Made by a program: the position numbers and the translations under genes
Notes under the pieces: model-generated
Told to the model about the DNA's origin: nothing
What the model saw: only the letters and a program-made list of their open reading frames with translations
Databases searched by the model: none
From: UM-FILTER-40-17 sp032251335
Lineage (GTDB): Bacteria; Bacteroidota; Bacteroidia; Flavobacteriales; Flavobacteriaceae
Assembly (NCBI GenBank): GCA_032251335.1
Contig: JAVVDW010000008.1
Location: 1 to 64,000, forward strand
Length of the DNA stretch: 64,000 nucleotides
Reading direction: 5' to 3'
In this document: piece by piece, positions 50,977 to 59,813 of the stretch
Position numbering within the stretch: position 1 is the first letter of the stretch
How the letters are laid out: each line of letters begins with the position of its first letter

Positions 50977-51912
50977 ATGAAACAGCCATTTACAATCATT
51001 TCAATCTTTGTGATGACCTCCTTGTTCAATGCTTGCAAAGAGAACAAAGCAACATCGGATAGCACTGAAACAACCGGGTCTAAAACTTTTGTATTTGATT
51101 TGCAAGGACATCGAGGCGCAAGGGGTTTGTTGCCGGAAAATACAATTGCGGCTTTTGAAAAAGCACTCAAACTAGGGGTTAATACCCTAGAAATGGATGT
51201 CGTTGTGACCGCCGATAATCAATTGTTGGTTTCGCACGAACCTTGGTTTAATTCCGAAATTTGTTTAGATTCTTTAGGAAAAACCATAAAAGACACCCTG
51301 AATATCTACAAACACACTTTCCTTCAAACCCAAAAATATGATTGTGGAAGCCTAGGAAACCCAAATTTTCCGGACCAAAAAAAACAATTTGCAAACAAAC
51401 CACTTTTGAGAGATGTCCTTCTAATGGCAGAGTCTTATGCTGAATTAAACAATCAAAAAGTTTCTTATAACATTGAAGTGAAATCACATCCCCAAGGCGA
51501 TAACACCTATCATCCGGAACCCGAATTATTTGTTGATTTGTTGGTCGCATTGCTCGAAAACCACAAGATTTCAAAAGACAGATTGATTCTTCAAAGTTTT
51601 GATTTTAGGGTCTTAAAATATGTACACAAAACCTATCCAAAATACCGATTGGCTTCATTGGTTTTTAAAGATGATGTACAAACCCATTTAAACGAATTGG
51701 GATTTACGCCCGATGTTTATAGCCCACTTCACACGCTTCTTACATCACAAATTGTAAATAAAATCCATCAAACTGAAATGAAGGTTGTGCCCTGGACAGT
51801 CAATGAAGTCGCGAGAATGAAAGAGTTGTTGTCTTGGGGTGTCGACGGCATCATAACCGATTTTCCCGATATTGCCATATCACTCAAGCAAAAACCGCAA
51901 TCTAATAAATAA
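50977..51912 (+). CDS. Glycerophosphodiester phosphodiesterase lipoprotein
   Basis: 311 residues. The leader ends LFNACKEN, so C20 is probably lipidated. The GDPD signature is complete: GHRGARGLLPENT near residue 44, LEMDVVVTADNQLLVSHE near 72, and the late WTVNEV...GVDGIITDFP. It splits glycerophosphodiesters into glycerol-3-phosphate and an alcohol at the cell envelope. With the hydrolase and TonB receptor just upstream it suggests scavenging of phospholipid breakdown products. That pathway is inferred from gene order. Confidence 0.9.
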   Translation: MKQPFTIISIFVMTSLFNACKENKATSDSTETTGSKTFVFDLQGHRGARGLLPENTIAAFEKALKLGVNTLEMDVVVTADNQLLVSHEPWFNSEICLDSLGKTIKDTLNIYKHTFLQTQKYDCGSLGNPNFPDQKKQFANKPLLRDVLLMAESYAELNNQKVSYNIEVKSHPQGDNTYHPEPELFVDLLVALLENHKISKDRLILQSFDFRVLKYVHKTYPKYRLASLVFKDDVQTHLNELGFTPDVYSPLHTLLTSQIVNKIHQTEMKVVPWTVNEVARMKELLSWGVDGIITDFPDIAISLKQKPQSNK

Positions 51913-51943
51913 GAAATAGATAGTTAAAAAACCCTAAGTCAGA

Positions 51944-52888
51944 TTATTTTTGTGATAACAAGCGTATGCCCTTCATCATTTCTAAAACAATGCGTTCTGT
52001 GTCAAATTCAGCCTTCCAATTCCAATCTTGCCGGGCGCAAACATCATCTATCGATTGTGGCCATGTGTCTGCAATGGCTTGGCGAGAATCGGGCCGATAG
52101 GCCACACTGAAATCAGGAATGTACTTTTGAATGGCGTTTGCCAATTCTTTTGGTGAGAAACTGACGCCGGCAAGGTTGTAGGACGAACAAATTTTGACGC
52201 CCGATAAATCCGCATCCATCAGTTGAAGTGTTGCCCGAATGGCATCGTCCATATACATCATCGGGAGTTTGGTATTTTCTGTCAGGAAACATTCGTACTT
52301 TCCAGTCTTTATGGCTTGGTGAAAAATATCTATGGCATAATCGGTTGTACCGCCGCCGGGAGCTGTTTTCCAACTGATAAGCCCCGGATAACGTATGCTT
52401 CGCACGTCCACACCAAATTTTTTACGGTAGTAGGCACACCAGCGTTCACCTGCCAACTTACTGATGCCGTAAACTGTATTGGGCTCTGTAATGGTAACTT
52501 GCGGTGTGTTTTGCTTGGGTGTTGTACTTCCGAAAACCGCGATGCTGGAAGGCCAAAAAATCTTACTAATGCGTTTTTCCTTCGCCAAATTCAAAACAAT
52601 CAATAAAGATTGCATATTTAGCTGCCAAGCTTTTTCGGGGTGTTTTTCAGCTGTAGCAGATAGCATGGCAGCCATCAAATACACCTCGTCTATTTGATAC
52701 TTCTCAATGATTAGGCGAATCGCTTTCTCGTCTGTAGCATCGAGCAACTCAAAAGGCGTTCCCAATACATCACTTTTGTGAATGTCGGAGGCTACAACGG
52801 TTTTGTCCGGGTAGGTGTCTCGAAGCAGCTGTGTCAACTCTGAGCCAATCTGCCCGGCGGCACCCAAAATGAGAATATTTTTGTTCAT
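51944..52888 (-). CDS. tdh: SDR-type L-threonine 3-dehydrogenase
   Basis: 314 residues from the ATG at 52888, chosen because the -7 box lies between it and the upstream frame. An extended SDR protein: GAAGQIGSEL near 9-18, the active-site YGISK near 140, and the substrate loop SWKTAPGGGTTDYA near 180, which marks the UDP-galactose-epimerase-like threonine dehydrogenases. It converts L-threonine to 2-amino-3-ketobutyrate with NAD+. The partner ligase gene is not in the window. Confidence 0.88.
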   Translation of the reverse strand: MNKNILILGAAGQIGSELTQLLRDTYPDKTVVASDIHKSDVLGTPFELLDATDEKAIRLIIEKYQIDEVYLMAAMLSATAEKHPEKAWQLNMQSLLIVLNLAKEKRISKIFWPSSIAVFGSTTPKQNTPQVTITEPNTVYGISKLAGERWCAYYRKKFGVDVRSIRYPGLISWKTAPGGGTTDYAIDIFHQAIKTGKYECFLTENTKLPMMYMDDAIRATLQLMDADLSGVKICSSYNLAGVSFSPKELANAIQKYIPDFSVAYRPDSRQAIADTWPQSIDDVCARQDWNWKAEFDTERIVLEMMKGIRLLSQK

Positions 52889-52906
52889 CTGATATATTTC
52901 GTCTTG

Positions 52907-52914
52907 CAAAAATA
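52907..52914 (-). promoter_or_regulatory. Promoter -7 box TATTTTTG for threonine dehydrogenase
   Basis: On the minus strand, an exact TAnnTTTG match, about 19 nt before the chosen ATG. It overlaps the start of the longer frame and so excludes it. Confidence 0.55.
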
Positions 52915-53046
52915 GATATTCTTTTATTTTGAATGTTTTTTTGCGAATATTTTAAAAAAAAAATATTTAGTGACTCATTGGCCACCATAAGATTTGCTAT
53001 GGCATCAATCTAAAAGACTTGTCTCTCAAATTCTTTAGCTTTTCGC

Positions 53047-53054
53047 TATATTTG
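53047..53054 (+). promoter_or_regulatory. Promoter -7 box TATATTTG for hpt-adk-obgE
   Basis: An exact TAnnTTTG match 25 nt before the hpt ATG at 53079. It shows that the longer frame from 53019 is not translated from this promoter. Confidence 0.6.
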
Positions 53055-53078
53055 CAAAACTTTAAAAAAGCCAGAATA

Positions 53079-53615
53079 ATGCGCATACACGACAAATTTT
53101 TTCAACCTTATATTTCTGCAGACTTGCTTCAAAAAAGAGTGGGTGAGTTGGCACAAAAAGTTGCTGCAGATTTGGGCGATATTCGCCCTATTTTTGTCGG
53201 CATTCTCAACGGCAGTTTTATGTTCGTTTCAGATTTTTTAAAGCACTATCCGTATGCCTGCGAACTCAGTTTTATCAAGCTGTCTTCTTATTCCGGTATG
53301 GAAAGCACTGAGCATGTACGCTCGCTGATTGGTATGGATGAAAATCCGGAAGGTCGGACGGTTATCATTTTGGAAGATATCGTAGATACGGGCAATACTT
53401 TGGAAACGATTTATCACATTTTTGAAGAAAAGAAAGTAGCCGATTTAAAAATTGCTACCCTCTTCTACAAACCCGAGTCTTTCAAGAAAAATTTAAAAAT
53501 AGATTATGTAGGTTTTGAAATTCCCAACAAATTCATCTTGGGTTATGGTTTAGATTATGATGGTTTGGGCAGAAACTTACCCGAGATTTATCAACTCAAA
53601 ACGGATACAAATTAA
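53079..53615 (+). CDS. hpt: Hypoxanthine phosphoribosyltransferase
   Basis: 178 residues from the ATG at 53079. A purine-salvage enzyme that makes IMP or GMP from the base and PRPP. The PRPP-binding motif VIILEDIVDTGNTLE lies near residue 90-104, and the flexible-loop KLSSYSG stretch and the early GILNGSFMF are typical. First gene of an operon with adk (10-bp gap) and obgE. Confidence 0.92.
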   Translation: MRIHDKFFQPYISADLLQKRVGELAQKVAADLGDIRPIFVGILNGSFMFVSDFLKHYPYACELSFIKLSSYSGMESTEHVRSLIGMDENPEGRTVIILEDIVDTGNTLETIYHIFEEKKVADLKIATLFYKPESFKKNLKIDYVGFEIPNKFILGYGLDYDGLGRNLPEIYQLKTDTN

Positions 53616-53625
53616 AATTTCGTCC

Positions 53626-54198
53626 ATGAAAAATATCGTACTTTTTGGACCTCCGGGTGCCGGAAAAGGAACACAAGCCACATTTCTTAAGGAAAAATAT
53701 GAACTGATTCATATTTCTACCGGAGATGTCTTTCGCTTTAATATTAAAAACCAAACAGATTTGGGCAATCAGGCAAAAGCTTATATGGATAAAGGCTTGC
53801 TCGTACCGGATAGCGTCACCATAAACATGCTTGCTGCGGAGGTAGAAAAACATCCACATGCCAAAGGTTTTATTTTTGATGGTTTTCCCCGTACGCAAGA
53901 CCAAGCCAAAGCCTTAGATTCCTTATTGCAAAGCAAAAAAACCACTGTTCATGCCATGATTGCGCTCGAAGTGGCAGACGACATATTGGTAGAAAGACTC
54001 CTCGAACGCGGGAAAACCAGCGGGCGTCCGGATGACGCTAACGAAGCTGTAATCCGCAACCGCATTAAGATTTACTACCAAGAAACCGATGTTTTAAAAG
54101 CGTATTATCAGTCACAAAACAAATATTTTGGTGTGGATGGTGTAGGCACAATACATAGTATCACAAAGCGACTTTGCGATGTGATTGACACACTTTAA
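53626..54198 (+). CDS. adk: Adenylate kinase (short type)
   Basis: 190 residues from the ATG at 53626; the longer frame starts inside hpt. It interconverts ATP + AMP and 2 ADP. P-loop GPPGAGKGT near residue 7-15, AMP-binding ISTGDVFR and FIFDGFPRT near 80, and the short lid GKTSGRPDD without zinc-binding cysteines. This is the short-lid form usual in this phylum. Essential housekeeping gene between hpt and obgE. Confidence 0.95.
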   Translation: MKNIVLFGPPGAGKGTQATFLKEKYELIHISTGDVFRFNIKNQTDLGNQAKAYMDKGLLVPDSVTINMLAAEVEKHPHAKGFIFDGFPRTQDQAKALDSLLQSKKTTVHAMIALEVADDILVERLLERGKTSGRPDDANEAVIRNRIKIYYQETDVLKAYYQSQNKYFGVDGVGTIHSITKRLCDVIDTL

Positions 54199-54209
54199 AC
54201 AAACATATT

Positions 54210-55220
54210 TTGACCGAAGGAAATTTTGTTGATTACGTAAAGATTTTTGTGTCTTCCGGTAAAGGCGGACGTGGTTCTGCGCATTTGCATCGTGAAAAAT
54301 ACGTGGCAAAAGGTGGTCCCGATGGCGGCGATGGCGGTCATGGTGGGCACGTGTACATCAAGGGAAACAAAAACCTTTGGACACTCTTTCACTTGAAATT
54401 TACCAAACACGTAAAGGCCGAACACGGTGGCGATGGCAGTGCCAACAGAAGTACAGGTGCCGACGGACAGCACGCCGTGATTGAAGTGCCACTGGGTAGC
54501 ATCATTCGAGATGCCGAAACCAACGAAGTTATTTTCGAAATTGTAGAAGACGGGCAAACCGAAATTATTGCCGAAGGCGGCAAAGGCGGCTTAGGCAATT
54601 GGAATTTCCGCACATCTACAAACCAAACCCCTCGTTACGCACAACCGGGTATTCCACTCCAGGAAAAGGATATTATTGTGGAGCTGAAAGTGCTGGCAGA
54701 CGTGGGCTTGGTCGGTTTTCCAAATGCCGGAAAGTCCACCTTATTATCCGTCATCACAGCTGCCAAACCCAAAATAGCCGATTATCCTTTTACCACACTC
54801 AAACCCAATTTGGGTATTGTGGCTTATAGAGATTTTCAATCTTTTGTGGTAGCTGATATTCCCGGTATCATTGAAGGAGCAGCCGAAGGTAAAGGTTTGG
54901 GCTATAGATTTTTGCGTCATATAGAACGAAATGCGGTGTTGTTGTTTCTCATTCCGGCAGATGAAAAAGACTATGCCAAAGCCTATGAAATCTTGCTCGA
55001 CGAGCTAAAAAGATACAACCCCGAATTGTTGGTTAAGCCGCGCTTGGTTGCCATTTCAAAATCCGATTTGTTGGACGATGAACTCAAAGCCGAACTCAAA
55101 GCTTCGCTTCAAAAAGTGTGGAATTTTCCATTTTTGTTCATTTCATCTGCAGCCCAGCAAGGCTTGGTAACACTTAAAGATCAATTGTGGGAAATGCTCA
55201 ATAGGGAAGAAGCGATTTAG
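54210..55220 (+). CDS. obgE: GTPase Obg (CgtA/ObgE)
   Basis: 336 residues. The glycine-rich Obg domain spans 1-158, followed by the G domain with G1 GFPNAGKST at 169-177, G2/G3 in DYPFTTLKP and ADIPGIIEGA, and the SKSD base-recognition motif near 285. It binds the large ribosomal subunit and links ribosome assembly to growth state. The start codon is TTG: MTEGNFVDYVK is the family's normal beginning, and no ATG lies nearby. It starts 11 bp after adk. Confidence 0.95.
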   Translation: MTEGNFVDYVKIFVSSGKGGRGSAHLHREKYVAKGGPDGGDGGHGGHVYIKGNKNLWTLFHLKFTKHVKAEHGGDGSANRSTGADGQHAVIEVPLGSIIRDAETNEVIFEIVEDGQTEIIAEGGKGGLGNWNFRTSTNQTPRYAQPGIPLQEKDIIVELKVLADVGLVGFPNAGKSTLLSVITAAKPKIADYPFTTLKPNLGIVAYRDFQSFVVADIPGIIEGAAEGKGLGYRFLRHIERNAVLLFLIPADEKDYAKAYEILLDELKRYNPELLVKPRLVAISKSDLLDDELKAELKASLQKVWNFPFLFISSAAQQGLVTLKDQLWEMLNREEAI

Positions 55221-55283
55221 CTGAGTCGTTGCTTTCATCCGACATAAATATTGTATTTTTAACCCACCCCAATCCCGTTAAAG

Positions 55284-56564
55284 ATGAATCATATTCCTTT
55301 GGCAGAACGGATGCGACCCAAAACCATCGATGACCTGATTGGTCAAGAACACCTGATTGGTGCGAAAGGCTCGTTGCGGGCACATATCCTCAAAGGATTG
55401 ATTCCTTCTATGATATTTTGGGGGCCGCCCGGTGTTGGAAAAACAACGCTGGCTTCGGTGATTTCCGAACACGCACACCGACCGTTTTATCATTTGAGCG
55501 CTATCAATTCGAGTGTGAAAGACGTACGCGATGTTATCGATCACGCCAAAAAAGACAAAGGTATTTTTACCGCCAAAAACCCGATTTTATTTATTGATGA
55601 AATTCATCGATTCAACAAGGCACAACAAGATTCTTTGCTAGCTGCCGTAGAGAAAGGTTGGATTACGCTGATTGGTGCCACCACAGAAAACCCGAGTTTT
55701 GAAGTGATTTCTGCCTTGCTGTCTCGTTGTCAAGTCTATGTGCTAAAAGCTTTTGAAGAGGCGGATTTGGTGAAGCTGCTGAAACGTGCCATCGAGAAAG
55801 ATGCGGTGCTGTCCGAACAAAATATCAGCTTAAAAGAAACAGATGTACTCATTCAGTTATCCGGCGGTGATGGTCGAAAATTGCTCAACCTTTTAGAACT
55901 GGTCGTTCAAGCCGACACTGCTGATTCCATTGATATTACCAACGAAAAAGTAATGCACTTTGCTCAGAAAAATGTGGTTTTGTACGACAAAACCGGAGAG
56001 CAGCACTACGATATTATTTCGGCTTTTATCAAATCTATACGTGGGAGCGATCCGAATGCGGCAGTGTATTATTTGGCACGCATGATTGAGGGAGGCGAGG
56101 ATGTCAAATTTATTGCCCGCCGTATGCTCATTTTAGCATCAGAAGACATTGGCAACGCCAATCCCACAGCCCTTGTTATGGCAAACAATACCTTTCAGGC
56201 GGTGGCAGTGGTGGGCCATCCCGAATCGCGGATTATTCTCAGCCAATGTGCCATCTATTTGGCTACTTCACCCAAAAGCAACAGCAGTTACACAGCGATT
56301 AATCAGGCGCAAGAATTGGTCAGAAAAACAGGCAATTTGTCTGTGCCGTTGCCTTTGCGAAACGCACCAACCAAACTGATGAAAGATTTGGATTATGGCA
56401 AATCGTATAAATATGCACACGATTTTGAGGGCAATTTTGCCGCACAAAACTTTCTTCCCGATGAAATTGAAGGCGCAAAACTATACGAACCCGGTCAAAA
56501 CCAACGCGAATCTTCTATCCGTGAATTTCTCAAAAAGCTATGGGGAAAGAAATACGGCTATTAA
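55284..56564 (+). CDS. rarA: Replication-associated recombination protein RarA
   Basis: 426 residues, a AAA+ ATPase of the clamp-loader-like MgsA/RarA/WRNIP1 family acting at stalled forks. Walker A GPPGVGKT spans 47-54, Walker B LFIDEIHR lies near 109, and the sensor stretch GATTENPSFE near 133. The tetramerising C-terminal half contains the DPNAAVYYLARMIEGGED pattern. Its stop directly abuts the stop of the minus-strand gene that follows. Confidence 0.95.
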   Translation: MNHIPLAERMRPKTIDDLIGQEHLIGAKGSLRAHILKGLIPSMIFWGPPGVGKTTLASVISEHAHRPFYHLSAINSSVKDVRDVIDHAKKDKGIFTAKNPILFIDEIHRFNKAQQDSLLAAVEKGWITLIGATTENPSFEVISALLSRCQVYVLKAFEEADLVKLLKRAIEKDAVLSEQNISLKETDVLIQLSGGDGRKLLNLLELVVQADTADSIDITNEKVMHFAQKNVVLYDKTGEQHYDIISAFIKSIRGSDPNAAVYYLARMIEGGEDVKFIARRMLILASEDIGNANPTALVMANNTFQAVAVVGHPESRIILSQCAIYLATSPKSNSSYTAINQAQELVRKTGNLSVPLPLRNAPTKLMKDLDYGKSYKYAHDFEGNFAAQNFLPDEIEGAKLYEPGQNQRESSIREFLKKLWGKKYGY

Positions 56565-57392
56565 TTATTGTTTTTTAAAGACTTTGGTCTCCGTTTGGCC
56601 ATTGGCATCTGTCAGTTCGATGGTCAGGTTTCCCTGCGCATCAAAATAACCTATTGAAGTTTGCTTCTTGTAAGTTGCCAAGTAAATACCGGCTTGCCCG
56701 GTAGCTTTTAGGTTGCCAATGAGACCGTAGGTAACCATGTCGTCAACGATAGCCCGTTTGAATATTTCAAAATTTTTACCGTCGGCTTTTAACATAAATT
56801 CTTCGCCGTTTGAGATAAAATCCATGCTGGCGGCTTCTATAATGGTAACAACCGGCTGTGGCGTGGGTATGTTTTGTTGTACCACTACCTGATTTTGCTG
56901 GGCGGGTACTTGATTGTAAACCACACGACTGCCAGGAACGGCATTGTTAACCGGTTGTGCATTGGGATTGTAGGCGTAAGAAACTGCGTCAAACGAGCGT
57001 AAGGCATTGCGCAAAGACTCCTGATAAGATTGTCTGAAATCTTTAGATTTACTTTCTCCTACTTCGGATTTAAATGCCACTTGGTTGTTGCAGTTTACCA
57101 ATTCGAATTCGGTTTTACTATTAAACATATTCGATTGATTCATTACCAAAGCCTTAAGAGCCAAGCAATTATTTGTTGCTAAATCAACTGGAAAGTTTTC
57201 GTTGTCAAAAAAAACGGTAAACCCTTTTTTTTCTAAATAGCTTTTGAGCAATGAATTTAACTGATATTTATCGGCTTCATTGAGATAATCGAAACGGTGT
57301 GGAACAATAACGTATTTGTAATCATTTATATTTACTTGGGCAAAAAGCTGGCTACTCATAGCGAAGAGTAGCATCAAAAGAATTTTTTTCAT
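56565..57392 (-). CDS. Exported hypothetical protein
   Basis: 275 residues. A clear signal peptide MKKILLMLLFAMSSQLFAQ. The first half (IVPHRFDYLNEADKYQLNSLLKSYLEKKGFTV) has an alpha/beta pattern seen in uncharacterised Bacteroidota proteins. A glutamine-, proline- and valine-rich linker (about 155-185) leads to a small beta-rich C-terminal domain. No catalytic motif is recognised. Convergent with rarA, with zero bases between the stops. Confidence 0.7.
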   Translation of the reverse strand: MKKILLMLLFAMSSQLFAQVNINDYKYVIVPHRFDYLNEADKYQLNSLLKSYLEKKGFTVFFDNENFPVDLATNNCLALKALVMNQSNMFNSKTEFELVNCNNQVAFKSEVGESKSKDFRQSYQESLRNALRSFDAVSYAYNPNAQPVNNAVPGSRVVYNQVPAQQNQVVVQQNIPTPQPVVTIIEAASMDFISNGEEFMLKADGKNFEIFKRAIVDDMVTYGLIGNLKATGQAGIYLATYKKQTSIGYFDAQGNLTIELTDANGQTETKVFKKQ

Positions 57393-57447
57393 TTTTGGTC
57401 TATTTCGGGTTTTTGTGGATAGCTAAGGTATTAAATTTTGATGTAAA

Positions 57448-58131
57448 TCAAAGTAAATTTTTCAAAGCGGAAAGTTGGGTAATAGAATACGTTTTGGGAG
57501 AAGGTGTAGTTTCTTTAATCTGAAAAAAAACGGCATGCATGCCAAACTGAAGCGCGCCATCTATGTCTGCCTCTAGGTTGTCGCCTATCATTACACTTTG
57601 ATGTGCAGGTGTTTTGGCTTTTCCAAGTGCATACTCAAAAATAGTGGCGTGTGGTTTTTTGGCACCCGCCATTTCTGAAGTGGTAATAGTTTCAAAATAG
57701 GGCTTGATACCCGAACCGTTTATTTTTCGGCTTTGTACTTGGTCGAAACCGTTGGTGATGATATGGAGTTTGTATTTGGGTTTTAGATAGTCTAACACCT
57801 CCAATGCACCGTCTATAAGGTGATGATGGCTGGTGAGTTCTTGCAGGTATTCTTCGGAAAGTTCGTCAATCAACGATGGAGTCCAAGCAAACTGCATCGC
57901 CTCAAAAGTATCTTTAAGCCTGTGAAACCGCAAATCTTCGGAGCTTATTTTTTCTTCTCGGTAAATTTTCCAATAGTGTTCATTGATGCGCTCATAATGC
58001 CGGAGAAATACATCGAGCGAAAGTGCTATTTTACGTTTGTTAAATATACCGTCAAAGGCCAGTCTGGAGTTTTTGTCAAAATCCCACAGGGTGTGATCCA
58101 AGTCAAAAAACACATCCGTTATATTTTTCAT
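57448..58131 (-). CDS. yjjG: YjjG-family noncanonical pyrimidine nucleotidase (HAD)
   Basis: 227 residues, HAD superfamily. The nucleophile pair D10/D12 lies in FFDLDHTLWDF, the motif II region in HIITNGFDQ, the lysine in AGAKKPH, and motif IV in MIGDNLEADIDGA. The DLDHTLWDF opening and length match YjjG, which removes phosphate from odd pyrimidine nucleotides. It lies downstream of the DUF7033 gene across a family A repeat. Confidence 0.88.
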   Translation of the reverse strand: MKNITDVFFDLDHTLWDFDKNSRLAFDGIFNKRKIALSLDVFLRHYERINEHYWKIYREEKISSEDLRFHRLKDTFEAMQFAWTPSLIDELSEEYLQELTSHHHLIDGALEVLDYLKPKYKLHIITNGFDQVQSRKINGSGIKPYFETITTSEMAGAKKPHATIFEYALGKAKTPAHQSVMIGDNLEADIDGALQFGMHAVFFQIKETTPSPKTYSITQLSALKNLL

Positions 58132-58155
58132 CTATTTATATTATTTATTTTTATC

Positions 58156-58245
58156 GGTCATGCTTCGACTGCGCTCAGCACCGGCACGGAACGCCCTAGG
58201 ATAATCATGCCCCTGTGGGTCACGCTTTTTACATGGGCGTTTCAT
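58156..58245 (+). repeat. Intergenic hairpin repeat, family A copy 4
   Basis: A full-length copy with GCTTCGACTGCGCTCAGCAC, GGAACGCCC and GGGCGTTTCAT. Its right end overlaps the 3' end of the DUF7033 gene: the TGA stop of that gene is part of the repeat's terminal ATGAAACGCCC read on the minus strand. Confidence 0.85.
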
Positions 58246-59540
58246 TGCGAAAGTGTTTTTAAAAGTTTTTGGTACAATGCTCTAAAGTTTATCATCGAAA
58301 ATTTCTTACTAAATGCGCTATGACTAAAAACAGCTGTAAAAGTACCATGATTGTGCTTAACTTCTTCAATGATTTGTGTTAACTTTAGGTTGCGGGTTTC
58401 CACAGAGAAATCTTTTAGTGCTTCGTCTGACACACAAAAGGGTATAATTTTTAAAGGGGTTTGTATTTCGTAGCCCAAGTCGTAAAAATTGAAAGGATTC
58501 GAGGTGCCGGCTCTAAAACCGACTTGGTTGATGTAGCCCATGCTGTAGTCTTCTGTCACTTCCAAATCTATGAGTTTTCTGTAGGTTTCCGGTAGGTTTA
58601 ATCGTGCGCGAGATTGAAAAGTACCGAAAGACTTACGGTGTGTAATTTTTTCTAAGCGGTTTATTTCCATTTCCATTTTTTCCGTTTCGTTTTGACCCGA
58701 AAGTGAGATTTCTGATCCGATTTTCACATGGTCTGCAAGGTTTTTAACAAGCAATCGGAAAGCGGGGTTGTGTATGTTGATGGATTTGTTGACCAAACCA
58801 TAGTCTGCCATCAAGAAAAAAAGAACCAACCGGCTTGTTTTGTTTTGGTGCTGTGTAAGCAACCAGTCGTACACCAAAAAAGGGTCTTTTTGCAAACGGA
58901 TGATGGCCAATAAGCGCCACAGTATATTTTTAAATTTTAAGTTGTACAAATCTTCACCCATTTCCCACAAGCTTCTCCCCACACCTTTGTTTATATAGGC
59001 GAAAGCTTCTGAGACTTCAACAATAATCTGTGAGCTAAATGCAATGGGCGTCAGCATTTCGTTTGGAAATTTTGATTGAAGAACATCGCAGAGTCGCATG
59101 ACCCAAATATCCAGAACTGGTTTTTCTAAAAAATGGTGTTTGTAAGCGATACTTTCACGAAAGGGGAATCGGCCAAAAGTGTCTTTTACATGTGGAAGAT
59201 ACTCTTCGTAGCGGCTTAAGAGATAAAATCCGGCGGCAAAAATATCGTAGGGGAGGGCACTCTTTTCACCGGTACTGAAAAACGCCTGAACGCCTTCCCA
59301 GTCGTGTACGGTAAATTCCACGTCCGAGACGCCTCTTTCGAACAAGAGTTCGTGGCTTCTTACAAAAAATTCGTTACCCAAAGGATACTTGGTGTAGGAC
59401 ATTTTCATTCCTTCATGTGCGATAAAATCTTCTACACGGGTGGTGAATACGACAGGAATTTGCAAAATTCTCGTAAAAATATGCCTGAAAATATAAGTCA
59501 GGCGCGGTGTGATTTTATGGCTGTAAACGAGTAGCGACAA
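58242..59540 (-). CDS. DUF7033 / polysaccharide-deacetylase-like protein
   Basis: 432 residues. The start MSLLVYSHKITPRLTYIF matches the family's opening but uses a TTG codon. The N-terminal third is the DUF7033 region (PLGNEFFVRSHELLFERG, DIFAAGFYLLSRYEEY). The C-terminal part (MGYINQVGFRAGTSNPFNFYDLG) resembles the end of Bacteroidota polysaccharide-deacetylase-type proteins, but the usual metal-binding aspartate and histidine pair was not clearly seen, so activity is uncertain. Its stop lies in a repeat element. Monocistronic. Confidence 0.75.
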   Translation of the reverse strand: MSLLVYSHKITPRLTYIFRHIFTRILQIPVVFTTRVEDFIAHEGMKMSYTKYPLGNEFFVRSHELLFERGVSDVEFTVHDWEGVQAFFSTGEKSALPYDIFAAGFYLLSRYEEYLPHVKDTFGRFPFRESIAYKHHFLEKPVLDIWVMRLCDVLQSKFPNEMLTPIAFSSQIIVEVSEAFAYINKGVGRSLWEMGEDLYNLKFKNILWRLLAIIRLQKDPFLVYDWLLTQHQNKTSRLVLFFLMADYGLVNKSINIHNPAFRLLVKNLADHVKIGSEISLSGQNETEKMEMEINRLEKITHRKSFGTFQSRARLNLPETYRKLIDLEVTEDYSMGYINQVGFRAGTSNPFNFYDLGYEIQTPLKIIPFCVSDEALKDFSVETRNLKLTQIIEEVKHNHGTFTAVFSHSAFSKKFSMINFRALYQKLLKTLSQ

Positions 59541-59813
59541 GATTGGTAATTTTGAATGATGAGTTTTTTATATGAATCGCAAAAACCTGTAACAAATAAT
59601 GGTTTTCGTGTACGACTCATTGCGGTATAAAGTTAACGAAATTTTTAACCCCGTGTGAGAAATTACAGCGGTTATGCCTTAAAGTTCGGGTTGTCAATCT
59701 GAAAAATTAAATAAATCGCAAAACGAGTGTACTTGTAGTTTTAGTAGAAAGCAACGGCTTTTGGGGCTCAACCTTCTGCCAGAATGAGCCAAAACGTTGT
59801 TGTGTGCTGCTCA

